This document shows positions 41,301-51,600 of a stretch of 58,046 bases of DNA, one piece after another. The DNA lies in contig WELA01006258.1 in the NCBI GenBank assembly GCA_009602735.1, forward strand, positions 1 through 58,046, written 5' to 3'. Made by a program: the position numbers and the translations under genes. Below the pieces are notes generated by a model. The model saw nothing but the letters and a program-made list of their open reading frames with translations. It had not been told where the DNA came from and searched no databases. Each line of letters begins with the position of its first letter. Positions within the stretch are counted from its first letter, which is position 1. Origin of the DNA: Mesotaenium endlicherianum. Taxonomy: Eukaryota > Streptophyta > Zygnematophyceae > Zygnematales > Mesotaeniaceae.

Positions 41301-42961
41301 TGTCTGAGCATGACCACCATAGGAAAGCGTGAGTGATCATCTAGGAAAGAGATGAAGTATCTGCTGCCTCCATGAGCCTGAGTCTGCATAGGTCCAGAAA
41401 TATCAGTGTGAACAAGATCTAATGGACGAGCAGCTCTATTGTGCTGATGAGCAGGAAAGGACTTCCTACTGTGGTGGCCTTGAAGGCAAGGGGAGCATAG
41501 AGTTGAAGGAGAATGAGAAGAGAATAGATTGGGAGGTAAGCCTGCAACCAGCTGTTCCTGCTGAAGCTTGTACAGGGATGTGAAGCTGAGATGTCCAAAT
41601 CTACGATGCCACAGATTGGCAGTAGCTGTCATATTGGCTGTAAGAACTGCTTGCTGAGGAGCATAAGGGGTAGACTTCTGAAGGGCTCTTTGAGCTTCAC
41701 ACTGGAGCTCATAAAGTCTAGAAACCTTCTTGGCAAACCCAACTGGTTGATGGTTGGCATTAAAGAGAGTGCAGGTAGTGCCGGAGAAAGCAAGTTGAGC
41801 TCCTTTTGCAGTAGCCTGTATGACACTAAAGAGGTTGTGAGTCAATGAAGGGACAAATAGAACTTCATGAAGAAGAACAGGGTGTTCTTTCTTGTGCCTA
41901 TCAGAGAAAAGGACTGGAATGGTGCCATAATGAGTGGCCTGAACTACTGAACCATTGCCCAATGTGATGGGTTGAGGCGGAGTAAGTTCTGTCAGAGTTG
42001 AAAACCACTCTTTGACATGGCACATGTGAGCAGAGGCGCCAGAGTCCAATATCCAGGCAGGGAGAGGCTGACTATTAGTCAGGAGGAGGGAGACAAAGAG
42101 GCTATGCTCCTGAAGTAAAGAGGTATGTGCTGCTACTGAGTCAGAATCTGTGGAGGAGAGCTGAGCTGATTGAGCTTTAGCTTTGGCAGCAAGTTTAGGG
42201 CAGGTCTCCTTTGTGTGACCCTTTTGCTTGCAGTATTTGCAGAAAAGCTTGGCTTTCTCAGAAGACAGAGAAGAGGAGTCTGCTTTATACTTCTGATTGC
42301 CTGAGGAGGACAATACTGACTTAGAGAAGGGAGCAGAAGGTTTGGCATATAATGCCAGTTCTTGAATGGTATCTGTGACTGCTCTTTGATTGTCTTCAGT
42401 AATAAGGAACTTGGAGAAGCCGTCAAAGGTCTGCTCTTCTGGTTTGAGAACACTGAGCTGAAGATTCAGTAGCTGCTGATCAGGTAAGCCACCCATAAAT
42501 GCTGAGAGTATTTCAGCATCAGTCACATTTTGAGCAATAGCCTTGAGATTGGTAATAACTGCCTTGAAACGGAGCACATAGGCCTCCATCTTTTCATTAG
42601 TTTGCTTTCGCATGGCATTCATCTGAGATCTGTATAAACGCATCTGAGGAACATTGTTAGGAGCAAAATGAGCAACCAATGCTTTCCAGGCAAGTCTAGG
42701 CTCATCATATTCTTGAATAAGCTCAAAATGTTCTGATGACAAACTTGCTACTAACACAGCAAGAGCAGAATCTCTTTTCTGAATGAACTTTTCTTTGACT
42801 TCTGCAGGTTCAGCTGGAACTTGAAGATCTTCATTAAGATGAGCCCAAAGACCAACAGGCCTCATCATAATTCTAAGTCGGTTGCTCCATTGCTGGAAAT
42901 TAATGCCATCAAACTCTTTCACTGTTAGGCCTTTGATACCATGTTGACTAATCTCTGCCAT
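38311..42961 (-). CDS. gag-pol: Ty1/copia Gag-Pol polyprotein, frameshifted in RNase H
   Basis: One frame runs from ATG 42961 to 39095; the next runs from about 39291 to 38311. Gag occupies about 1-235. Zinc knuckle CKYCKQKGHTKETC at 241-254. Protease DSGAS at 306-310. Pre-integrase/zinc region WHRRFGHLSF at 451 and C489/C492. Integrase D520, D583, E619. Reverse transcriptase with MDVQTAFLNG near 987 and YVDD at 1073-1076. RNase H begins YTDSDHA, then the frame is lost at an A4 run (plus 39175-39178). One base fewer there would join it to the second frame (GGAVSWKSKK, AEYLAL, ADALTKPLPG). The start codon lies inside the 5' LTR and translation would cross the primer site. After the usual LTKPL end there is an unusual extension of about 160 residues rich in Pro and Ser, with a KKRPRED patch. 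Confidence 0.92.
42929..42941 (-). other. Primer-binding site of the copia element
   Basis: Minus-strand TGGTATCAAAGGC follows the LTR with no spacer and matches the initiator tRNA-Met primer type (TGGTATCA). Confidence 0.85.
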
Positions 42962-43445
42962 GGCTAAAGTCTGGCAGATTTTAGTAGAAAGTAAAGTATA
43001 GATAAACTTTACATGAGGATCTTTTAAAGTGATAAAGTTTGACTTTCAGACTTTGAATTACAAGGTGAAGCTTTTCTTCATCAATGATATTGATTTTGCA
43101 GAGTGAATTATAAGCATGCTGTGTAATCTTTTATGTCTGCTGGACTGCTCTGGCTAGCTAGTGTGTGTGACTAGTTGCTGCTAAAATGCTTAGCTAGGAT
43201 GCAACGCACTTGGCAACTTCTAGTCAACACATATGTCAGCAGGTGACAGATTTGACAACTGACTAGGTCCTGCAAGTGTGAACGAAAAACACTAGTCTAG
43301 TTGGAACTAGATAAGCTAGTACTAGTGTGAACACATCGTAAGCAATTCTAGGTCAACTGAATGAATGACATATTATAGCGTCAGCAGAGTCAACTTAGTC
43401 AACTTCAAGTGGTCAACTGACTCATGACTGAGGGGTCCGTCAACA
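42942..43445 (-). repeat. 5' LTR of the copia element
   Basis: 504 bp, direct repeat of 36851-37354 with about three differences. Its last 20 bases in transcript sense include the ATG of gag-pol. Confidence 0.95.
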
Positions 43446-43970
43446 TGTCCTGTGTGAGAGAAATTAGTGAAGCCCCGGGAGAACATCCCACCCTCCCTGT
43501 GTGAAAAAGAAACTGAAGGATGTGATCCGAGGAAACCCCGTGGCCAACCCTTGCAGAAGAGCCTCTTCGTTAGGATATCCGTGAAACTCCAGGTGGACGT
43601 GCGTCGCACTCGTGAACGACTCCAGCGCCTTCAATGACCCCACAACTTCTCTCTTGGTTGAAGGTTGTTGCACAGCCATCACAGAGCCGTTGATGGCTTT
43701 TCTCCTCCTGCTGCAGACCAGCCTCTGGCGGCCTCTTTCTTTCTTCTCATCCCTGGAACCATGCAGAGCTCTCTCCAAAATGAGCATCAGGGGTCCGTCA
43801 GGCAAATCCAGGACATTTGTGCCTGGTCTACGAGAGGCCAGCTTCTGATGCTTCACTCGAGGAGGCCTCTCCGGGTAGAATATTTCCGTCTCCTCCGGGT
43901 AAATCTCAAAGATCCTGCGCTTGTTATTTTTGACGGAATAGCCTACTCTAAACTGCTTCCTGCTGGACAT
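43446..43970 (-). pseudogene. F-box gene fragment (N-terminal half), minus strand
   Basis: Begins MSSRKQFRVGYSVKNNKRRI at 43970, matching the family's start and basic block. F-box region: LDLPDGPLMLILERAL, RQRLVCSRRRKAI. LRR-like start: SATHVHLEFHGYPNEEALLQ, as in the intact gene. A stop at 43464 follows LPGLH. Homology continues a few codons (FLSHTG) to the copia LTR edge at 43445, equal to about residue 203 of the intact gene. It is a different copy from the fragment on the other side of the copia element. Confidence 0.85.
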
Positions 43971-45638
43971 TGCTGAAACTGTGTTGGATTGAGGAGAGAG
44001 AGATGAGCGGATGTCACGGCTGCTAATTTTACATCAAGGCTTGAGTCACTTATACTCGGTCAGCTCCTTACACTCGGGTACTCCAGCCGGCTCAGAACGA
44101 ACTACAGTAAACTGGAATTGATGACGGAAAGATGCAACTATATAGGCGTTTAACCATCCCTCAAAATGTCGAAGAACTGCCGACAGAATGCAACCTTTCC
44201 CGCTTCTGGAGGTCTTAGCGTGCCTTCTAAACTACTTTCTTAGCTTCCAGACTTCTTAACGCTTACCGTTAGAGCAGGCCTGATTAGAGAAGCATAAGTT
44301 CTCCGAGGGCCATTCTCGACAGACCCCTGCATTAATTGACCGCCACTTTTGGCCCCTTTGTGGTTGCTCCACACCCGTCGCGTGACCACCAAGTGGCACC
44401 ACGGGGCTGGCTTATTCATTCGTCTTATACTGGTCTTATATCACAAAAACGATATCTATTAAAGATGGTGTACAGGAGGGCCGTCCCAATCGCCGACAAT
44501 GAGTCGTGAGGAGGTTGACTTAAGCCAAGCAAGTTCAAGTGTGCGAGCAAACCTTTCTTATACACGTCATGTCAGCGAAATGCTGCTGTTGTCCAACTGT
44601 CGAAGTGCCTACTGGAGCACTTCGATTACGATTTCTCAGAAGCGAATTCTCTCTCGAAACAGCTCACTTCGAAACAAGCAGGAACCAGATTCCAGCAAGC
44701 CGATCGAGGGTATATAATACCACTTCTAGATCCGAGACGGTACTTCTTAGCACAGTCAAGCGTCTCTCGCAAACGCATGGTAACTCTACGCAAACGACGC
44801 TCTATCAATTATCTCGGATTTTTAGTGCACCGCTCGATGCGTGGTAAATTAAAGCGCATGGACAGAGGGTGAACATATCAAGGAGGCAATGCTACGCCAA
44901 GGGTTCTTTTCTGACTGCAAGCGATCTCACAACACTGCACAACTTTACCAACTCTCTACCACGACCTCATCTGCATACTTTCGCCTTAATTGGCGGCATG
45001 AGTTGATGTCTGATCCAGTAACTCATCATTCATAAGGTCCTCATATTCCTCAAGACGCAGGAGTACGGACACACCTCCCCCAAGAAACAATCAATCACGG
45101 ACACCAACTGCTCAAATGCACGGTCTCTAACAATGACGACTCTTTGATGGTAACGGGCGCTGTCACCCAGAGCATGCATGCACTTAACAGAATTCAATTA
45201 AACTCTCGAGGCTCTCCAATTGAACCAGCTTGACTCTGCACCGCCAGCCTTCTTGAACTTCTTTGCGCCACATTTTTAGCATCATAGTCAGCAGGAAAGT
45301 CACAATTAAGCCAGAGACACCATCACCCATGGGCGCCAACAACTAGAGCAAGCAAGCTGCTTAATTGCCTGTGGAGCTCGCACCTGAATGGTGCTAGCAC
45401 ATAGACTCCAGAGCATGCGCTCGCCACAGCTGTCCTGGGACGATTGATGGCCAGTCAAAAAGCAACGACAGGGACACACACACTAGATTAACAACAGCCA
45501 GTTGTGCCACGTCCACCAGGCCAGCCTGCGGGCCATCGCCAACTTCCACATCGGGGCCCGGGCAAAGTAGAGATCGTCTAATCTCTTCACAAGGAAAACC
45601 TCAAAAATCACCTGTCAACGCATTATCATCCTTCAGCC
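43971..45638. other. Intergenic region between F-box fragment and surface-protein gene
   Basis: The left part holds the 5' flank of the minus-strand F-box copy; minus-strand GTAAGGAGCTGACCGAGTATAAG near 44060 resembles the flank of the intact gene. A palindromic GGTATATAATACC at about 44710 could be a TATA region. The right part should contain the promoter and 5' UTR of the gene at 45639. No other gene is supported. Confidence 0.4.
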
Positions 45639-48600
45639 ATGCCACGTGTCTCCAGCACATTCCTGCTACTGTGCCTGCTCTGCACAGCCTCCTTCCACGC
45701 TGGCGCCACCTCTGCATCGACCTCCCTTCCGCCGCCGCCGACACCTGTGTCAGTCACCATCCCCGCCCCTGCCGCCGGCTCCGGCTCCGGCTCCTCCGCG
45801 GTCGGCACCCTTGTCGGAGCGGCGCTCATTCTTGACGCAGGAAATTCTACAGCCGCGTCGTTCGATCTTGCCTCCGGTACCTCGCAGGGGGACCCTGTGG
45901 CACTGACGGGGACGTACGGCCCCCCCCGCCCTAAGGGCTGCGTCGTCAGCCCCGACGGCGTGTCAGCCTTTGTGGTGTCCGGCACAAGCCAGGTGTCGGT
46001 GCTCTACTTCACCAACCTGGGCCTCATCGAGGGGCCCGGCATGCAGCTCGCCTTCTCGGCCAATCACATCGCGCAAAGCCCGGGTGGCAAGTTTGTCCTG
46101 CTGTGCGGCGCCGCCACGACAGCCGCTACGGGTGGCGTGGAGGGAGGGGACGGGGAGGGGGCCCTCGCCAGCAGCAGCAATCGCCCTGCGGGGGTGGGGG
46201 TGTACGTTTCCGCGACAGACGCGGTAGCATATTCCGACCCTGCGGCCGTCGAGGCGGGCGGCACGTGCCTGGGGGCTGCCTTCTGCTCTGAGACGCTCGT
46301 GGCCTTGCTGTTCCAGCCCGCATGCGAATGCGCCCCTGCCGCTGCTAGTGCAAACCGCAGCAGCAGCGGTGGCCCCTCCTTTGCATGCGCTGGGGATTGC
46401 TGGGAGGTCGCGTCGCTGAGGACCTATCGGGTGGCGCCAGATGGCGCCCTGAGCCTCGTCGCCAGCACGCCCTTCCCCAGCAGCGCCTCGCCCCTGCACT
46501 TTGCATCGGCGGCCGACGCTTACACCGACGCCAAAAACGGCGACAGCAGCATGGCAGGGGTTGCAATCGCGTGCCCGCCCGACATGCGCTTTGTTTCCGT
46601 CCTCTCCAATGCCTCCCTCTACTCCTACTCTTACCTGCTCAACGCGAGTGCGCTCCGCCCCCTGCGCACCCTACGCTTGGGTGGGGCAGGAGGCGCGTCA
46701 GGCGGCGGCAGCGGGGCAAGAACCCAAGTGACAGCTGGCAATGGAGTCCAGGCAAGCCAGGCGATGGCCGTTGATGTGGCGCGCAGCCAGTTATTCATTG
46801 CCGGTGTGGGGGAAGCCACGTCAGCGTACGTGGTGCCCTACTCGCCACTGGGCCCCGACCCCAGTGCGGTGGTGACCATCAGGGGCCTGCCAGCTGGCGC
46901 CGCCACCGGTGAGCCTCCCTTTTCTTTCTCGTCTCGCCTCCTTGCCTTGCCTCGCCTCGCCTTGCCTTGCCTTGCTTCGCCTCACCAAGCCTGCTTCCCC
47001 TGCTCTCCTGATTGCTCCTCTGCATGGTCCACCCCCACACTCTCGCCGCTCCCCTCCCTAATCTCGCAGTTCACTCGAAGGTGACCGTCTGCCGGTGATT
47101 GAGAACTTGTTTACGCTCTGCGGCGAAGCTCTGCCAGCCAGAGCCCTGCCGCCCTGCCGCCCTCCGACCCTGGGGAGCCGGGAGCCTGCCTGCCGACACG
47201 CAGGTGTTTCAAGGGAGCCCTGACCTCAGGGCTCCCATGCTGATCACAACACCACTTCCAGCCTAAAATACTCCAATATATCATATTATTCAAGTTTGTG
47301 CATGAACCTCAGACACAAAATCACGAATGCGGTGGACAAAGGGCTCAGGTGCAAAGGCATGAAGGGGGGGGGGGGCATAGGTGGGGGAGCATATGGAGAA
47401 CCAAGATTTAGACTCCAAGTCTTCAGCTATTCTGCTCAAGATTGAGACAAGTGGTGCGTGCAGGCCCATGCAGACGCTGGCAAGGAGAGGAGGGTCCAAG
47501 AAGCGGCTCAGCCTAGGCAAGGCCACGACACACTTACCTATAGGGAAGGATGGCGCGGGCCAAGCCAAGTGAGGCTTGGGCCAGGCTCGTGTACATGCAT
47601 GATGCCAGGCTGGGCTCGAGCCCAAGGTGGAGCTAGCCTCGTCGGCCGAGCCTTGCTGACGAAACTTTCTTCCGTGCCCTTTCTTCCTGTCCTGTATCAC
47701 ATCCCGTGTTGTTGTCTGGCGGGCTGGCGCGTGTGCCCCTTGGCGGCGGGCGGCGGGCGGCGGGCAGCGGCAACAGAGTCGGCGGTGGCCGTGAGCGCGT
47801 CGGCGTTCGGCGGCCGCGCCTACGTGGCGTCGCCCGACGCCGTCACAAATGTCGCCCTGGGGAGGCGCGGGGGACAATCTGCCAACCTCACTACTGAACA
47901 CGTGGCGGGCAGCGTGCGCATCGCCGCCCTCTGCATCCAAAGCGCCCCACCCCCCCCCCCCCAACCGCGCCAGGGGCCGGCCTGCTGCCGCCTACGGGCA
48001 CCGGGCCCCTCGCCGTCGTGACGGACGTGGCAGGCTCCCGCGTTGCCACCTTGGACCTCGCGTCTGGCGCAGCCAGCCAGACGACGGCTGAGATCGTCGG
48101 GCCCTATGGCCCCGCCTATCCCAGCGACTGTGCAGTTTCAAGCGACGGCAGCCTGGCATTTGTCACGACGGGGACCCCTGATCTGGCCACCATGTACCTT
48201 TCCGCTGCCGCGGGCGGCGTCGGCGACGGCGGCGGCGAAGGGGAGGGGCTGACAGCCGGCGCCCCAATCTCCGTGGGGTTCCCAGTGTACCAGCTGGCAG
48301 CCAGCCCCAGTGGCGGCACGCTGCTGCTGTGCGGCAGCAGCAGCGGCGGAGGCTACGCCACGGCCCTCCTGGACGTCGCCTCGGGGGAGCTCACATACGT
48401 CAGCGCCGACGGCGCCTGCCTTGGCGCCGTCTTCTGCTCCGAGACGACGTTCGTTGTGCTCCTCGCCCCCTCCTCCTCCTCCTCCTCCTCCTCCTCCTCC
48501 TCNTTCTTCCTGTCCTGTATCACATCCCGTGTTGTTGTCTGGCGGGCTGGCGCGTGTGCCCCTTGGCGGCGGGCGGCGGGCGGCGGGCAGCGGCAACAGA

Positions 48601-51600
48601 GTCGGCGGTGGCCGTGAGCGCGTCGGCGTTCGGCGGCCGCGCCTACGTGGCGTCGCCCGACGCCGTCACAAATGTCGCCCTGGGGAGGCGCGGGGGACAA
48701 TCTGCCAACCTCACTACTGAACACGTGGCGGGCAGCGTGCGCATCGCCGCCCTCTGCATCCAAAGCGCCCCCCCCCCCCCCCCCCCAACCGCGCCAGGGG
48801 CCGGCCTGCTGCCGCCTACGGGCACCGGGCCCCTCGCCGTCGTGACGGACGTGGCAGGCTCCCGCGTTGCCACCTTGGACCTCGCGTCTGGCGCAGCCAG
48901 CCAGACGACGGCTGAGATCGTCGGGCCCTATGGCCCCGCCTATCCCAGCGACTGTGCAGTTTCAAGCGACGGCAGCCTGGCATTTGTCACGACGGGGACC
49001 CCTGATCTGGCCACCATGTACCTTTCCGCTGCCGCGGGCGGCGTCGGCGACGGCGGCGGCGAAGGGGAGGGGCTGACAGCCGGCGCCCCAATCTCCGTGG
49101 GGTTCCCAGTGTACCAGCTGGCAGCCAGCCCCAGTGGCGGCACGCTGCTGCTGTGCGGCAGCAGCAGCGGCGGAGGCTACGCCACGGCCCTCCTGGACGT
49201 CGCCTCGGGGGAGCTCACATACGTCAGCGCCGACGGCGCCTGCCTTGGCGCCGTCTTCTGCTCCGAGACGACGTTCGTTGTGCTCCTCGCCCCCTCCTCC
49301 TCCTCCTCCTCCTCCTCCTCCTCCTCGTCCTTGCTGGTACCGCCTGGCGGAGCCTCCCCAGCCCCGGCCTTGCTGGAGCTCTACGTGGTTGCCAACAAGA
49401 CAGTGGTGCAGGCTACCGCCCGGCCCTATCCGGGCGGCACTCTTGACCAGTCAGCAACAGGGACAGGCCTGCCGCCCCCCAGACGGGCGGCCCTGGCGTG
49501 CCCCCCTGGGTCGGGCTTCGTCTCCGCCGTCGACGGCGCAGCACTCTACAGCTTCATCCTGCCGGTGCTGGCGCAGCTTGCCACTGTGCCGCTGGGGCCC
49601 AGCAGCAGCAGCGGCAGAGCAACCGCAGCTGGCGATGGCGCCGGTGCGGGAGCCCCTGCCCCTGCCGTGGTGGACGGCGTCAGCACCAGCAAGGGGGGGG
49701 GCGGCGGTCCTGCTTCTGCCGCTGCACTTGCGTGGGCGGGCGGGCCGAGCGTGGCGGTGGACGCGCTCAATAGCCAGCTGGTGGTGACAGGTGGCGCCAC
49801 AGCGAGCGCAGTGGCGCTGGTGTCCTACTCGGCGACGGGTCCCGATCCCGGCTCCGTCTCCAATGTCAGCTACGCCAGCTTGTTTGCCAATCGCTTCCCA
49901 GGTGCGCCCAAAGCTCCCCCCCCATGCTTGAAGAGCGTCGCAACGGGGTCCCAGTACCTCATATTGCAGTCCCCCCCCTGCGGCGCCCTTCCACATTCCC
50001 TCCTCCATCTGCAAACTCCGCCTCGCCACCCCCTGTCGCCCTTTGTGCTGCACCTTCTCCTCCTCCTCCTTGTCCTCTCCTCCATCCTTCCCCACTTCCC
50101 TCGCTTCAACTGATGCCCCCGTTGCACCGCCGCCGTCTCGTGCCTCTTATTCTTTTGGCTCCGACGGTCCAGAACGCATCCTCGTGAAAATAGGAGCTCA
50201 ACCTCTTCCCTCTGCCCTCTAGAATGGTGTGAACGCTTAGCAACATTGTCTGGCTCCTCAGTTTGACAAGAGTTTAATACTTCTGAAGTTCAATTCCTGA
50301 TGAGAACGACAGTGCGCGAGAAATTTTACCAGATTGGTGCGGGCGGGGTTGCTTCTGCCAGATTATAATAGGACTGGTTGCGGTGCTTGATGGGGGGGCC
50401 TGCAGGGGAGGAGGTGTTATCCTTGTCAATCTCTCCCCTGGGAGGGCAGGCGTACTTTGTCTTCAAGCACGAAATCGCTGCTGCCACGCTGTCTCCCAGG
50501 AGCCTCCGGCTGACGGCAGCCATGGATATTCCAGGGAGCATGGGTCTGTCGAGCATTTGCTTCGCAAAGCAGCAGCTGCCGCCCAGCCCTCCTCCGCCGC
50601 CCATCGCATCGCCCCCGCCTGCTGCGCCGCCGCCCACTGCCCGCCCGCCGCGGTCTGATGTGGCGCTGGTCATCGACGCCGGCCGGGCCAGCCTTGCTGA
50701 GCTGGATGTGAGGGCGGAGGTGGCGCACAAGGAGCAGCGGGTGCTGGGGCCCACCGGGGGCGCCCCGAGCGACTGCGCAGTCAGCATGGACGGCAATCTC
50801 GCGTACATGACAACTGGCAGCCCCTACGTGTCGACGATTGCGCTGCCCTTCGACCAGGGGACGCAATCGACGCTCCAGGGCATCCCCGTGGGGTTTGCGC
50901 TGGCCCAGGTGGAGGCCAGCCCAAGCGGCGGGGCGCTGCTGACAGCTGGCGACGCGCAGAGTCCCGGCGCCGCCCTCTACTTCTCTGCCAGCGGGCGGCT
51001 GGCGTCCATCCTCTCCCAGGACTTCTGCCTCGTTGCCACCTTCTGCTCCGAGTCTCGGCTAACGCTCGTGCGCACCGCAGACTGCACCAACGGCAACCGC
51101 ACTGTCCCCTTTGCCTCTGCCGCCGACGCCGGCCGCGACCCCGGCAGCAGCAGTGGCGGCAGCAGCAACGGCACGGCGGCCGCAAGGGGGAAGGGGTGTC
51201 CGCAGTATCTGGAGACGTATCGCTTCTCGCACGCGGGGGAGGTTGTGAGGGAGGCCTCTCTGGAGTTGCAGTACCGGGCGGCGGCGCTGGCGTGCCCCCA
51301 AGGGGAGGATTTTGTCGCGGTGCTTGGGGAGGAGGGGGGCTCTGTTCACGCCTACGGGGGGCAGGCTGCGCTGGTGCCGGGGGTGGTGCTGCAGCTGCAG
51401 CTGCCAAGTGTGGGTGTGGATGCGGGTGGCAGTGGGCTGGGACAGGCGGGGGCGGCTCGCTACGGGCGGCAGAGCATGGCGGTGGATCTGGCGAATCGGC
51501 AGCTCGTGGTGGCGGCCCCCCTGGGGGGCCAGGTGGAATTTTTGCTGTATAGGCCTGAGGGGCTGGATGCGGACTTTGCGGCCACCTTTGGGGGGCTCCC

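Larger units (their letters stand above)
36851..43445 (-). mobile_element. Ty1/copia retrotransposon with two 504-bp LTRs
   Basis: Minus-strand element: 5' LTR 43445-42942, primer-binding site, gag-pol 42961 to about 38311, polypurine tract 37366-37355, 3' LTR 37354-36851. The LTRs are equal in length and differ at about three sites by eye, so the insertion is young. The flanks (GTTGC left, TGTCC right) do not match, and both flanks are F-box gene fragments in opposite orientation. An extra plus-strand ORF lies between pol and the 3' LTR. Confidence 0.93.

Noticed and set aside
47768..48502. Copy A of the duplicated block as a separate exon and fourth module
   Set aside because: It ends at an N in a CTC repeat without a donor and is nearly identical to copy B, so an assembly artefact is more likely.
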